Shown one piece after another: positions 45,401-56,625 of a stretch of 64,000 bases of DNA (position 1 is its first letter; each line of letters begins with the position of its first letter). The stretch is from NCBI GenBank assembly GCA_946811695.1, contig OX328125.1, positions 98,818,574-98,882,573 on the forward strand, given 5' to 3'. This DNA comes from Gonocerus acuteangulatus (Eukaryota; Arthropoda; Insecta; Hemiptera; Coreidae). The notes under the pieces are model-generated. The model ran no database searches and was not told the origin of the DNA. It saw nothing but the letters and a program-made list of their open reading frames with translations. The position numbers were made by a program, and so were the translations under genes.

Positions 45401-47790
45401 CATGTATTCAATTAGTTTTAGAATCCGAAATTAAAAAAAATGTACCAAATCTCATCTATTTACCGATGTTTTATTGTGTTTTAATATTATAAATCTTTAT
45501 TTAAAAAAATAAAGATTCATACCAAACAGATTTAAAAATATTTTATTCTGTCTTTTTTTTTTAATTTTTATTTTCTCAGATTAGCCTCTCTTTGCCAAAT
45601 TAGTGATGATTGTTAATAATTGAACTATTTCTGTCTTTAATATTGGTTTTAAAGAGCCTGAAACTGCGTGATTTGCTCTCAAAACAACATACAGGCAAAA
45701 TAAAACATCTATAAAACTAAAGTATGATATTGACACTGTATAATTTGGAAAAAATAACAAATATAAAACGTCAACCACAAAACTATATAGAAATTGATAT
45801 AAGTGAAATACATAACTACCATATAAACAAACTATAATGGGTATCTTTTCGCGCTGTTTGTTATAACAAAATTTAATTTCAGCAATAGTAAAAAATATTG
45901 AATTATTTCTTTATGTATGTTTATCTATTGTAAAAAATATATGATAGTGTCCATGTGTGGGCTGTGATACGTTAGAGCTTACTTTCTTTCTACAGGTCGT
46001 TAGGAAGTGTTTTATGGATAATGTTTGATGACATTGTGTTACAAGTGGTTTTTCTTGTTTTGTCGTTAATTTATTCTGGGAAAGTAGTGTATGTCCCATT
46101 CAAAGTCTAGGAAATACTAAATTTTCTATCTGACAGTTTTTACAGCTGGAGCTTTATAGTTTTATGAATGGTTTCATCTCCCGATAAAAATTTTAAATAA
46201 CATTGTTGTCGATGTGAATATTCGAAAACATGTGTAAATTTTCCAAAGACATTTAATTTATTTATGTGCAATTGCAAAACTTACAGCATTCTATGAACAT
46301 TTTCAATTTAGAGAATCGGAAAAATGTTAAAAAGCCAAAAAAGTAAATGTTGTTACATGGATTAATGTAACCGTAAAATAGTCTTTGGTGACCTGTTAAT
46401 CGATAGCTTGTACATAGTATCGATGGAATTTAATTCAAACCAAGTACTAAGAATTCTAAAGTGTTTTTTTTTTTTTTTGTTTTTTTTTCCTAAATCCATT
46501 TAATATCTGGTTAGGTTTGTTTACATAAGTAGTGAGTAAAATGAATTTAATGGAAATTTTAGAAGTCTTTCAACCCAAGTAGTTGGTAAAGGACATACAT
46601 ATTAGTTCAACAAAATAGTACCAAGAAGGTAGATATCCTTAGAAATAGTTTTTTTTTTTTTTATGGAGGTATTAAAAAACCTGAAGAGATTTTTCTTAAC
46701 ACCGTTCCTAGGCAAAAATATAAGAGACCGCATTTTACCGGCTCCAACCATTAATTCCGGTTTATGGATATTATACATACAGGAAAACATTATCTACATT
46801 TAAATGTTAATCATATAATCAGTTCAATTTTTGAAATTAGGGCAAAACAAATGTTGTGTTGCTTATTCTAATTAGGGCAATTGAATATTGTAGAATGTAT
46901 GATAAATATCAATTTTATTGAATTTATTATTATTATATATCCCTTGAAATAAGTTGTTGTTATTATTATTGTTTCAATTTTTTTGTTTACTGTATAATAT
47001 AAAAAACGTTTATTTGTTTCTGTAACGTTACATGCCTATTGAAGAATAACTTTTTTATCTTGATTAATATTAATTTTTTTATTCTATTTCAATAATTGCT
47101 TTCAATAATATTAAATAAATCCAGGAAAAGGAAGTAAACGTTTATTATTTATTATTTTTGTAATTAATTAATCGCTGATAAACTAAGATGAAAGAAATTA
47201 CTTGTCACATTAATCTGTTAATTGCTTAAAAACTGTAAATTATTTTATTCCTAGAGAGTTAAAATGTTTCCAATTTATTTATTTTTTCCTCATATAATAA
47301 TTGTTTTTTAAAAGCCTGTACATTATAAAGTACAATAATTGACTTGGCGCACAGCGATTAATTGATAAATATTTGGAAAGTGACAATTATTTTTTTTGTG
47401 CACCTGCTGCCGAGGCTATTAGCACAGTGTGACAATTATTAATGACACTTCACAAGTTCTATTAGTTTTCTTGTTACTTTATTTATTTAACACTTTTGTT
47501 TTCACTACCTATTATTTACTTCAATTGAATTAGTTGGTCTCCAAAGTTTCATAAGTAGTAATAGATAAATAATAAGGGTTGTGACGAATGTGGTCGGATG
47601 TCATAAAATAGTGGCAAATAATTGATTTTAAAAATAAATTTAAAAGACTTTCTTGTTTCCATAATCATTGTAGGTTAGTTTGATGTAATTCTGTCCTAAA
47701 TTTGATATTTATAATTTATTGTTGTTCGGAAAACATTAATATGATTGATTTATTATATTTTATTGCCTCTATAAAAAAAAAAAAAAAAAA
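45400..47790. other. No supported feature
   Basis: Very AT-rich, with poly-T runs near 46462 and 46650 and a poly-A run at 47773-47799. Short frames only. Confidence 0.4.
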
Positions 47791-47799
47791 AAAAAAAAA

Positions 47800-47925
47800 T
47801 CAATGCCGCAAGACGGAAAACGAGGGACCTAGGAGGCACATACGCAAGAGTTATTTGATTCTTGACCATACGGCACACAAGGGAGATAGTGTGGTCAGTA
47901 CTTTCCTCCGTTTCTCTTTATGGCG
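47800..47925. repeat. Fragment of the TAGCTCAGTGG SINE family
   Basis: GATTCTTGACCATACGGCAC, GGGAGATAGTGTGGTCAG and CTCCG match the body of the 32052-32398 SINE. Head and tail are absent. Confidence 0.6.
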
Positions 47926-48063
47926 ATTCCATTATATTGTCAAATGTATTTCTTCTCAGATGATATAATGTCTTGAAAAGTGTAGATTTTCGTCAGTTCT
48001 TCCGATCCATACGAGAGGTGACAGAAAAAAAATGTGCAAGTTGACGTTTATGCTGGACTCTAC

Positions 48064-48187
48064 CTGTAGTAAGGGAAATGCTGAGACACATGTAGGTCCA
48101 TGGGGACGGCGTGTGCAGGAGGGGGTGGATAGTGGTGCTCCGGCGCCGCCCCAAACACCCAACCAAGTCCCGTGCTGGGATCCAGGG
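48064..48187 (-). CDS. Candidate coding exon in a GC island, unidentified gene
   Basis: On the minus strand a consensus acceptor (CCTCTCTTCCAG, boundary 48188/48187) is followed by 40 open codons, LDPSTGLGWVFGAAPEHHYP, PPPAHAVPM, DLHVSQHFPYY, and then a donor (CTACAG|GTAGAG at 48064/48063). Codons are GC-rich and the peptide is Pro/His/aromatic-rich, like the disordered part of a regulatory protein. It enters in phase 1. The family is not recognised and no downstream exon was found. Confidence 0.5.
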
Positions 48188-48204
48188 CTGGAAGAGAGGT
48201 ACTA

Positions 48205-48400
48205 GCTGTCACAGACTTCACGGACACTCACCCGTCGGCGGCACATGGCACACTGACCCGCTCGAAAGGCGGGGCTCTCTCAGGGGAGGGGAGCAGTAGG
48301 CGGGGCCGAGTCCTGCCAATGAGATCCCGTCATTGTCAAGCCCCGCCCCTTTCGGAGGGAGGCGTGGCTCTGCACTGTTTGTAAACAGATTCATCCACAA
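48205..48400. promoter_or_regulatory. GC-box-rich island, promoter-like
   Basis: Within an AT-rich window this block has at least four Sp1/GC-box-like motifs: AAAGGCGGGGCTC, TAGGCGGGGCCGAG, AAGCCCCGCCCCTTT and GGGAGGCGTGGCTC. It also has a CCAAT-type ATTGGC on the minus strand and, on that strand, an arthropod Inr-like GGTCAGTGTG near 48260 followed by a donor. This arrangement suggests a TATA-less promoter, probably firing toward the minus strand. Confidence 0.5.
48232..48400 (-). CDS. Possible upstream exon joined by a 44-nt intron
   Basis: The open frame from ATG at 48400 (MWMNLFTNSAEPRLPPKGAG) ends after 56 codons plus one base at a good donor (GACGG|GTGAGT, 48232/48231). The phase matches the next exon exactly, but the implied intron (48231-48188) is only 44 nt. 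The same stretch contains GC boxes and an inverted CCAAT box (ATTGGC), so it may instead be promoter with the frame open by chance. Confidence 0.3.
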
Positions 48401-48699
48401 CGAGCTACAGATGAGCTATCAACCCCGATATCACTTTCACAGAGATATTATTCCATAAAGCTTGAATCCATTTTTTGCTCGTGGGTGTTTCGTCCCTCCT
48501 TTGAATTATACTCCACGCCTTGCTCAGCTGTATATCCCTCCCTCCCCATATGTTAAACCATATCATATCAGATCTGTGATTCCCTTATCTCATTGTCTGT
48601 CATATGTATCATGGTCACGCCTTTCCTTCAATTTATTCTCTAATGTACTTCTTCCTGCCATATATTACTAATACCCATGTTCACATTTCTCTTAGGTAG

Positions 48700-49080
48700 G
48701 CACAGATATAGCAAAAAAAAAAAAAGAAAATATTTTGTTATTTATTGAAATAATTATTTTTATTAACTTATGACTGCCATGTTATTATGATTTTTAATAA
48801 TAAATAATTTATATTATGTAATCTTGAATTACCATTACTTAATTTGCTATTGGATTGGTGTAAAATGTTTTTTTTTTTTTAATTAATTAAGGGCATCCGC
48901 AACTCTGGCGATTCTCCCCATAAAATAATACACATACAATTAATTTCATTATTGCCAGACATTATTGTTGTTTACAATGAACCATACGATGTATATTTTC
49001 GTACAATGCACCACACAATTTTTTTTTTTTTTTTTTTTTAATTTAACATTTTTCTTTTCATATTTTTATAAGGCTAAAAT
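48700..49080. other. No supported feature
   Basis: AT-rich with a poly-A run (48713-48724) and poly-T runs near 48868 and 49020. Confidence 0.4.
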
Positions 49081-49589
49081 GTATACAGGGTGTCCCGCAT
49101 TGAGATGTCATAACTTTATGGGTTTATTCTGCATATCATCCTACAAATGATATGCAGGTCCCAACGCTCATTTCTGCGTTGGGACGCAGAAATGTGCGTT
49201 CTATCTGAGAATGTAGGTAGAGGAGTTACTCAAACCTTTGACTATTTTAAAAACTACTGGCTTTTTTAAAAGAAAAAGTAAGATTTTAGGATCTCTGCTC
49301 AATTTATCGTAAATAAAGACCACATTTTTAGAATCTACATTAAATTTCCAATAAAAAAAAACCCGTTATTGAAATAATAGCATGTAAATTAAGGACTATA
49401 TTAAAAACCATATAGGTGAGAATGTTTATAAAAGGTTTTTATTAAATTATTCAATATTTTCTAAATCAGCTATTTTTAGACTTAGAGGTTTGCCTCCTCC
49501 TCAAAAGTTGCATTATTTAATAAGCTTCAAAATGGTACATCATAGTTTAAGAAAAAAATCTATGTAAATCTATTTTTTTCTGATTTCTA

Positions 49590-49811
49590 TGTCAAAGCCA
49601 ATCAATGTGGTTTTGCGTGAAGGAGCTATTCCGAACAAATTCTTTAATTTTCCACGATGATGGTGATGTCCCATCCTTCCCAAACTACATGACGTTTATT
49701 ACACAAGCCCATCTACGAAATATGAACTCACTCTGGTTTCAAATGGATGGTTGCCCAGTAGTGACGGAATGGCTGAAGAGTGAATTCCCTAACCGTTCCC
49801 ACACTACGTAA
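49590..49811 (+). pseudogene. Mariner-like transposase fragment, left arm
   Basis: FHDDGDVPSFPNYMTFITQA, then NSLWFQMDGCPVVTEWLKSE and FPNR. FQMDGCP is the block holding the second catalytic Asp (FQQDGAPAH in relatives). About 18 bp encoding AHNGRM are deleted relative to the other arm. The frame is then lost. Confidence 0.75.
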
Positions 49812-50264
49812 ACACAATTTTTGCTCTGAAAAGGATAGGGGGACTCTTCGGAATTAAGGGAGAAAGAATGCAGAAGAACATATTGAAAATAATTACCATT
49901 ATTGTAAATACAATGAATACGTGTATTATATAATTATGCCTTGATGGTATTATTTCCTTTTATTTGTTATGTTAATTCTATTCTATTTAATAAAATGTCT
50001 GCTCATAAGTTAACTGGGTTATACATTACAATTATTTGAAATTGTATACAAAAAAATCTTTCCTGCAGATGAAAAGCGAAAAAAATTCATTCAAATGAAA
50101 GGCGCCCTCAAAAGTTGCTTTTAAATGTTACCCCGTTTTCCTAGGAACAATTTATGGAAATCTATGGGTGAGAGAAAAATTATTATTACTGTGGACAAAT
50201 AACTATTTTTCCAGTAAATTTTCAAAATGTCTACAAATATAAGCTTAACATCTAACTGAAATGT

Positions 50265-50526
50265 TCCCAATACATGGAAATCTAGAGGGTTTAGATCAGG
50301 AGGTAAACGAACTGGTGCATACTGGCCGGAATCAACTCTTCAGCCATTCCGTCACCATTCTTCCATTATGAGCTGGGCAACCATCCATTTGAAACCAGAG
50401 TGAGTTGTTATTTCGTAGAAGGGCTTGTATAATAAACGTCATGTAGTTTGGGAAGAAAGAGACATCAACATCATCGTGGAAAATTAAAGAATTTGTTCGG
50501 AATAGCTCCTTCAGGCAAAACCACAT
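50265..50526 (-). pseudogene. Mariner-like transposase fragment, right arm
   Basis: Minus strand: NSLWFQMDGCPAHNGRMVTE, WLKS, then in a shifted frame QYAPVRLPPDLNPLDFHVLG. FQMDGCPAHN carries the second and PPDLNPLDF the third catalytic Asp. The last acidic residue is D, as in mariner-type relatives, where Tc1 has E. A stop and a frameshift near 50335 break the gene. Confidence 0.78.
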
Positions 50527-51429
50527 TGATTGGTTTTGGCTTAGAAATCAGAAAAAAATAGATTTACATAGATTTTTTTCTTAAACTATGAGGTACCATT
50601 TTTAAGCTTATTAAATAATGCAACTTTTGAGGCTGAGGCAAACCTCTAAGTCTAAAAATAGCTGATTTAGAAAATATTGGATAATTTAATAAAAAACTAA
50701 TATTAAACATTCTCACCTTTATGGCTTTTAATATAGTCCTTAATTTACATGCTATTATTTCAATAACGGGTGTTTCTTATTGGAAATTTAATGTAGATGC
50801 TAAATATTTGGTCTTTATTTACGATAAAGAGATGAGTAATCCCGAAATCTCAGTTAAAAGCCAGTATTTTTTAAAATACACAAAAGTTTGAGTAACTCCT
50901 CTACCTACATTCTCAGATAGGACGCTCATTTTTGCGCCCCTGAACTACAAATGAAATGCAGAATAAACCCCTAAAGTTATGACACCTCAATGCGGCACAC
51001 CCTGTATATGATGTTATTTAAACATTAAAAAATCCATCATTAATTTTCCAAACAATAATTTTGCCGTTAAACCACCAGACCTAAAAATTAAAGGTTTTGA
51101 TATATTATTTCGGTTAGCAAAGAATCAAATAAGAAATCTATTATTGGGAAAGGACCAAAAACTATTCAATTAATCCTCTTCAAAAATTATTATTTTTAAA
51201 TTTTTGTCTTTCAAAAAACACGTTTGCCATTGCAACTCAATTTTATGAAAAACATTAAAGTCAATAATATCAAACGCCACCAACGCGTACTGACACCATC
51301 TTGATTACCAACAGGTATGTATTCTTCCAACAGGCTCAATCTCCTTTGAATTTTAAATCCGTCTGGCTCATGTTGGTTTGGTTTATTGGCCAAATTATTG
51401 TTTAGCAAATTAATTATATATTTGTTAAT

Positions 51430-51535
51430 AATTTCCCCACTATGGGTTGGTGGATTTTCTTCAGAAAAAAGAAAAGGCATCACCCCTATTCTGGCTGGGG
51501 AAGGAATGTTCATTCCAAAATCCTGAAACCATTGT
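51430..51535 (+). repeat. tRNA-Leu-like SINE fragment inside a Tc3-like remnant
   Basis: CCCCACTATGGGTTGGTGGA, TTTTCTTCAGAAAAAAGAAA, AGGCATCACCCCTATTCTGG and CATTCCAAAATCCTGA follow the body of the tRNA-Leu-like SINE. The tRNA head is missing. Confidence 0.6.
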
Positions 51536-51539
51536 TTTG

Positions 51540-52258
51540 TTGCGCGTCAAGTATGAATCGGCGCATTTTTCTGCTGAGAAATGATTATTTCATCTTCCAA
51601 CATTGTAATAAACGGTAAAAGGAACTGCGCCAAATCACTTTGGTAAGTAACTGCTTCATTTTTCCAGAAATAAATGCAATTCTAGTTTTTCCCTTTTCTT
51701 TAAAAGCGGTCCATACCCATGACTCCGCTACTTCAATGCCACCTTCTTAACAACATTTTTTTAAATTATTTGTAAAGTCATGCCAGTAATAATTAAAACC
51801 GTCTGGACTATCAATTTTAAGTTTTTTTCATCACTAAAAATAACGCTTGACCATTTTTTGTCTATTTTGAATATGATTTTCAACGAACTGGAGTCGTCGC
51901 TGCAAATGATGCTTCTTGAACTGCGGTTTTCGCATTACCTTACAATATTTTAAGAACTTTGATTCCTTTATCCACTTCATCTCCAAGCTAAATTAAATCG
52001 CCCCAAAATCTGTGCAGAGGATGCTCCTGTTTTTGTGATTTCTCTCAAAACCGCCTGTTTCACCTGCTTAAAAAAAATTGGAGGCCTTCCACTTCTTTTA
52101 TTTTTCCCGTAATTGTCTTGGCTGCAATTACAAAAGTAATTGGCCACTCCTTGGGAGGGGTTTTGCTCACGAACAATTTGTCTTTGGGTCAACCCACCTC
52201 TTCTTAGGTCCATAATTCTTTGTTTCTCCACTTCCGTAAGTTGACTTCCATGCAGCAT
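51540..52258 (-). pseudogene. Tc3-like transposase, N-terminal half
   Basis: The minus strand from 52258 reads MLHGSQLTEVEKQRIMDLRR, GGLTQRQIVREQNPSQGVAN, DNYGKNKRSGRPPIF and LREITKTGASSAQILGRFNL. This is the first HTH of Tc3-type transposases, then the GRPP linker, then the second HTH. Downstream pieces (KKHHLQRRLQFVENHIQN; SPDGFNYYW) continue the order with stops and frame changes. The catalytic C-terminus is not readable and a SINE fragment interrupts it. Confidence 0.8.
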
Positions 52259-52612
52259 TATTTTAAAAAGATGCTAATTCACAGGAACCGCCATAGCATA
52301 AAAAACAATCCCACCTACCCTCTCTTCAACAGTTAGAAGAAAACTGAGGTGGTTATAATCCATTAGTACACCTGACAAAAAAAATTAACATTGAGTTTAT
52401 ACTTATTCACAGCCTAAACATGGCTCTTTTTACAAAATCTGGTTACCGTAAATTATCAAACAAATCAAAGACCATTTAAAGCTTCTTGCCAATCTAATAA
52501 CATAAAAAAAAAATCACAAAAAATTATTGTCCAATGAATTCACTTTTAAATTTAATAAAAGTGAATAATAATAATTTGATTTTATGAGTTGAGTTTATAA
52601 TTTTTCACAGGA

Positions 52613-52613
52613 C

Positions 52614-52665
<52 letters not shown>
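52613..52665. repeat. TA microsatellite
   Basis: (TA)n between the Tc3-like remnant and a LINE remnant. Confidence 0.95.
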
Positions 52666-52954
52666 TTTATATTTTATTTATTTATTGTGTTTCGTATTTT
52701 GTACAATAAACACACTGAGTTAAGTCTCCTAAGAGATCAGGAATTGATTATAAGTTTATGTATTATTATGAATCCAGGATGTATGGATTTAAATTGGGAA
52801 GGTCCGGAGCGCCCCAGTGTTACGATTGAATTGGATTTAAATTAAATATATCAAAGGCTTAAAAATGATTAGAGCTTTAACTTTAAGTCATAATAAAAAT
52901 GCACTTATTCATGGGATAAAAATGTGATTTCATTAACGAATCTTCTAGGTCTTC

Positions 52955-53143
52955 ATATGAGATCGTATAATCCTGTATTTCGTAGATATGTTAAGATACT
53001 GTCTACGTACTGGCTACCTTCAGCGAGAAGTTCACACATGTTGTAAGGGATGGTCAAATCATGTCGTCTTAAGCAGTCTGTAAGTATATGTTTTATTGTC
53101 AAGTCAGTATTACATATTTCACAGAGTACTTTATCTATAGATA

Positions 53144-53145
<2 letters not shown>
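52955..53145 (-). pseudogene. Non-LTR retrotransposon C-terminal Cys/His domain
   Basis: Minus strand: LCEICNTDLTIKHILTDCLR, then RHDLTIPYNMCELLAEGSQY and VDSILTYLRNTGLYDLI, then a stop. CxxC-x(8)-H-x(4)-C is the zinc-knuckle-like motif at the end of many LINE ORF2 proteins. The 5' side runs into a TA tract (53144-53188), so only the last 60 codons survive. The same domain with matching C-terminus occurs at 54129-54617. Confidence 0.8.

Positions 53146-53188
<43 letters not shown>
53144..53188. repeat. TA microsatellite
   Basis: (TA)n separating a LINE tail from a mariner-type end. Confidence 0.95.
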
Positions 53189-53197
<9 letters not shown>

Positions 53198-53450
53198 AGG
53201 GTGATTCACGTCTACGTAGCCAAACTATAGGAGGTCATCATTTCCAACAAAAACGTTCAATTGAAGTATGGTCCGATTCCGAAGGGAAAAGCAGTTATGT
53301 CCAATTTTCACTTTTTTTTAACGTTGTCATGTTTTTTATTCAATAAGAAGGGATTGTTCAAAAACTGTTAAAGATGCTTAAATTCTAATTATGTCATCAT
53401 AAAATAGATACAATTTCCATAAAAAAAAAGGTTATTTAATTCCCTAACTA
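53198..53450 (+). mobile_element. Mariner-type 5' terminal fragment
   Basis: TACAGGGTGATTCACGTCTA starts directly after TA and matches the TACAGGGTG-type ends at 49084 and 61053. Non-coding sequence follows. No matching right end was found before the next TA tract. Confidence 0.55.
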
Positions 53451-53508
53451 CTGCATACGTCCAATAACGCGCTTCTGTTTTTCTCGATGAATCAGATGTT
53501 TCTTGCGA

Positions 53509-53510
<2 letters not shown>

Positions 53511-53568
<58 letters not shown>
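53511..53568. repeat. TA microsatellite
   Basis: Pure (TA)n leading into a family A-related repeat. Confidence 0.95.
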
Positions 53569-53573
<5 letters not shown>

Positions 53574-53584
53574 CATTTACATAA

Positions 53585-54060
53585 GTCTGTTCGCTTTGTA
53601 CCTGTTCCAAAATGTGTCAGATCATGATAAAATTTGGTAACAAAAAAACTATTTCTAATTTAAACGGACGTTTTTTAACCAGCAGAATCCGCCCACCGGA
53701 AAAATTAGTAGCGCAAAAATAAAAACAAGTTCATAAATCGTAATGCTTACGGCTGCGCATTTATAGGCTTTCATTTAAAAGAGATATCTGTCATCGTTTT
53801 CGCGAAATGTGGGTGAAACTAGTTTTTCTAACTAATTTACAGTTTAGTTACTTAGAAAAGATGGATTTAGTTGAAACGTTTTCGGGATGTTTGATATTGT
53901 CACTAAATAAGACGTGAAAACATTAATAGTTTTAGGATTATGTTATAATTCTTAGGTATCTCGAAACCGGTTGGGACCTCGTAGTGTACTGAAGATAACA
54001 AATCACCTAAAAAAAACGGTTCTCAAGTGAATTTCAATGGGGAGATCTCTGTTTGAGAAA
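53585..54060 (+). mobile_element. Family A-related repeat copy
   Basis: GTCTGTTCGCTTTGTACCTG, AACCAGCAGAATCCGCCCAC and CGTAATGCTTACGGC follow the block order of the 1.7-kb copy, again just after a TA tract. Diverged, no ORF. Confidence 0.5.
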
Positions 54061-54128
54061 TAGTTTTTAAATTCTTAGGAAGTGTAGGAGCAGCTGCAAT
54101 CTTGCAAGATTTCTGGTAAATATATAAC

Positions 54129-54617
54129 TCTGTGGTGGCTACCGGGAACCGAAAACTTAGGACTAAACACTGCTGACCGATACTCCAAACTCATAACAGA
54201 AGCACAAACTTACGAACCACTCGAATCGCAATATGAAGACGTAATACGTTACACTGACCTAACAATATTACACTACTGGCAACTGGACTGGACTAACACA
54301 ACAGAGAACAAACTGAGGACAGTGAAGTTTACGGTTAAAGAATGGCCTTCGTCACACAGAGGATCACGACGCGAAGAAGTAATATTAGCCAGACTACGTA
54401 TCGGCCACAGTCGTGTGACCCACGAGTGCCTGATGACTAACAAGGACAAACCGACGTGCCGAAAGTGTGACAATGAAGCATATACTGACTGACTGCCATT
54501 TAAGACAGAACCTTGATGTACCTATTGACCTGACAGAACTCCTCGGAGATGACAGCCACCACATTGATACAATACTCAAACATTTAAAGGACATAAACAT
54601 TTACAACAACATCTAAA
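54129..54617 (+). pseudogene. Non-LTR retrotransposon, C-terminal end with one frameshift
   Basis: Frame 1: ENLGLNTADRYSKLITEAQ, then TVKEWPSSHRGSRREEVILA, RLRIGHSRVTHECLMTN, KDKPTCRKCDNEAYTD. After a shift near 54480 it continues HILTDCHLRQNLDVPIDLTE, LLGDDSHHIDTILKHL and a stop. The order is the end of an RNase H-like region (the TADR Asp), the conserved RLRIGHSRVTH segment, then CxxC..HIL..C. One lesion in about 160 codons suggests a fairly young insertion. Upstream domains are missing (5' truncation). Confidence 0.88.
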
Positions 54618-55139
54618 ACAAAATATTAAGTAAATACCAAGTCAAAATATCTAGTTTAAATGTTTTAAAATTATTATTTAAGGACATCCACAATTTTAAG
54701 AAAATACTAGACTAAACCTATTTTACATCGCCCTCTACTGAAAAGTATCGAAATAATGCACTTCGCCAAAGATGCGGTGCGATAAATAAATAAATATTAT
54801 ATCTTCGGACATATATACACACACACACACACATATATACCCATTTTAAGAAATCCAAGTCCATTTTCGGAATCTAGGTGGTAGGATCGATGACGATATT
54901 TGCACAAATTTGCATCCTCGAAAGTTACAATCCTTCGGAATGTGCTAATATATTATTTAGACTAGCTGAATACCCGTGCTTCACCACGGCCGATAAGTAT
55001 TTTTTATATTAAATAAGATATGATCAAAATTAACGCTACTACATAATTTCGTACAGCTTATTATTGCACGGACTTCAAAGTTACCCAGGAAACACCATGT
55101 GGAGGTAACCGTGCTTTGCTCTCCGTTGGAGAGTAAAAA

Positions 55140-55625
55140 AAAAACAAAAACAAAAAACATACAACAACCGCTTAAAAAGTTAGGTAAACAGAGACAAATA
55201 GTTGTTGAAAAGCATAAAACTAACAAATTTGAAGTTTTAAGCACTTATCTCTTCGATTGACATCGCCCCACCGAACATTACAACAGAATCTTATTGTAGA
55301 GAATTTAGTAACCTTTCGAATAGCCACCTTCCACTTACTACGAGTTCCCAACCGTTTTCGAGATATTTTAGAAAATATACTGAGATCCGAAAACTTTGTA
55401 TCACCATTCATACCATTTTTTTCCATTTTTTACCATGTTTTGAAAAGAATTTCTATCAATTTTTCTGGTTAATGGCTACAGAACTCGCTTTAAAAATGGT
55501 TTCATTCGTTTTCCTACGTTAAGGAATCTTTCGCACAAATTGTGCTCTAAAAACCATTTTCCAGTAAACGGATTCAACTGGTTAATGAACTTGACCTTTT
55601 AAATGAGAAGAAAGATTTTTGTACC
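55140..55625 (-). mobile_element. Family A-related repeat copy
   Basis: Read on the minus strand it contains AAGGTCAAGTTCATTAACCA, GAAACCATTTTTAAAGCGAG and TACTAAATTCTCTACAATAA in the same order as the other copies. Truncated, non-coding. Confidence 0.5.
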
Positions 55626-55639
55626 GAATATTATCAAAA

Positions 55640-55985
55640 TAATAATAATAAAAAACATTTTATTTCTAGTAATTCAAGCTCTGACATCATAGTTGAAATT
55701 AACCTCAATTAAAAATAATACTATGAAATAGATAATGTACGGTAACAGCTGTTCTTTAGCGTCCTAGCAACGCATGCTGCCTTGGCTTGCCTGCTCTAAC
55801 CAACTAAAACTTTAAACCCCCCTAAAAATACTTAAAAATACGAATATCAAAAAATCCTTTCTTAGCGAGCGCCTACGTTATATAGGGAGTGTTCATGCAA
55901 AATTTCAAAATTTTCTGTCGAGCGGTTTGGGCTGGGGGATGATAGATGAGTGAGTGGTATTTGACAAATATATAGTAGATTAATA
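55640..55985 (-). repeat. Dispersed repeat fragment related to the 62.4-kb sequence
   Basis: TGAGTGAGTGGTATTTGACA and GCAAAATTTCAAAATTTTCT correspond, inverted, to the ACTCACTCACTGACTCATCA and TTGAAATTTTGCATGATG of 62475-62560. These are two diverged fragments of one repeat. Confidence 0.4.
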
Positions 55986-56231
55986 GCTGCAAATGTGATT
56001 CAGGCAGGAACTTTCGTCAGGATAATAATGTTAATCCCTCGTAGCGTCACGCATACGTAGATGAGTAAGGTGTTACATCCAGTGCTGGAATGTTTGGTCT
56101 AATTAATGAAGTCAGCGTGGAGAGATGTGCAGTGAGATAGCTGACAACATTAGTGAGGCATTATCATATTGTGTAAGTCAATGTGATATCAGTGTTCAGT
56201 GTCTGTGGGAACTGGAGTAAGACGGGTGATG

Positions 56232-56264
56232 TATATAACACCAGGTGGACCTGGCGGGTAGGCA
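56232..56264 (+). promoter_or_regulatory. Core promoter: TATA box and Inr
   Basis: TATATAA starts at 56232. An Inr-like GGCAGTACTC has its +1 A at 56264, about 31 bp downstream, the normal spacing for TATA/Inr promoters. The leader is about 33 nt and opens directly into an ATG followed by a splice donor. Confidence 0.6.
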
Positions 56265-56296
56265 GTACTCGTCTTCCAGTTGTAGAGGATCCAGCA

Positions 56297-56305
56297 ATGG
56301 CTATG
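56297..56305 (+). CDS. First coding exon (3 codons) of a secreted-protein gene
   Basis: CAGCA-ATG-GCT-ATG followed by GTAAGA: the start codon lies nine bases before a consensus donor at 56306. It encodes MAM and ends in phase 0. Very short first coding exons that interrupt the signal peptide are common in arthropod cuticle and other secreted-protein genes. It joins in phase to the exon at 60816. The transcript probably starts near 56264. Confidence 0.55.
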
Positions 56306-56625
56306 GTAAGAAATGTCAGAAATATATTAGTGTTATGAGCTGATTAAGTGATTAGAGTCTTAGAATTAAGGTCTAGTTCAATGAGATGCAAAGTAGTTAG
56401 TCAAATTAAGAAGTCAAGAAATATTTGGGATTCGTATAGGAAAATCAGCCAGATTTTTGGAAAAATCTATATTATGTACGTTTCGGCATACTTTTTGGCA
56501 GCCTTCTTAAGCAATAAATGCCTAGGGGGTGAAGAAACGCCAAATATACCAAATTTACCTCACGGTAACCTAATCGGTATTTTTGGTGTTTGTCCAAACC
56601 CTAGAGACCTATCTGGATTTTTTCA
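56305..56625 (+). other. Intron start containing a repeat fragment
   Basis: AAGAAGTCAAGAAATATTTG, TATGTACGTTTCGGCATAC and TTGGCAGCCTTCTTAAGC resemble 4430-4460, 5310-5350 and 18080-18125. Probably a dispersed repeat. No exon is seen. Confidence 0.4.

Larger units (their letters stand above)
49084..51006. mobile_element. Mariner-like foldback element with two opposed partial transposases
   Basis: The ends TACAGGGTGTCCCGCATTG (49084) and, read in reverse from 51006, TACAGGGTGTGCCGCATTG are inverted repeats with TA directly outside both. The arms (about 49084-49781 and 50335-51006) are long inverted copies that both encode the middle of a transposase. The right arm reads on past the centre into the third catalytic motif. 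The element looks like a tail-to-tail fusion of two 5'-end copies of one mariner-type transposon. Confidence 0.8.
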
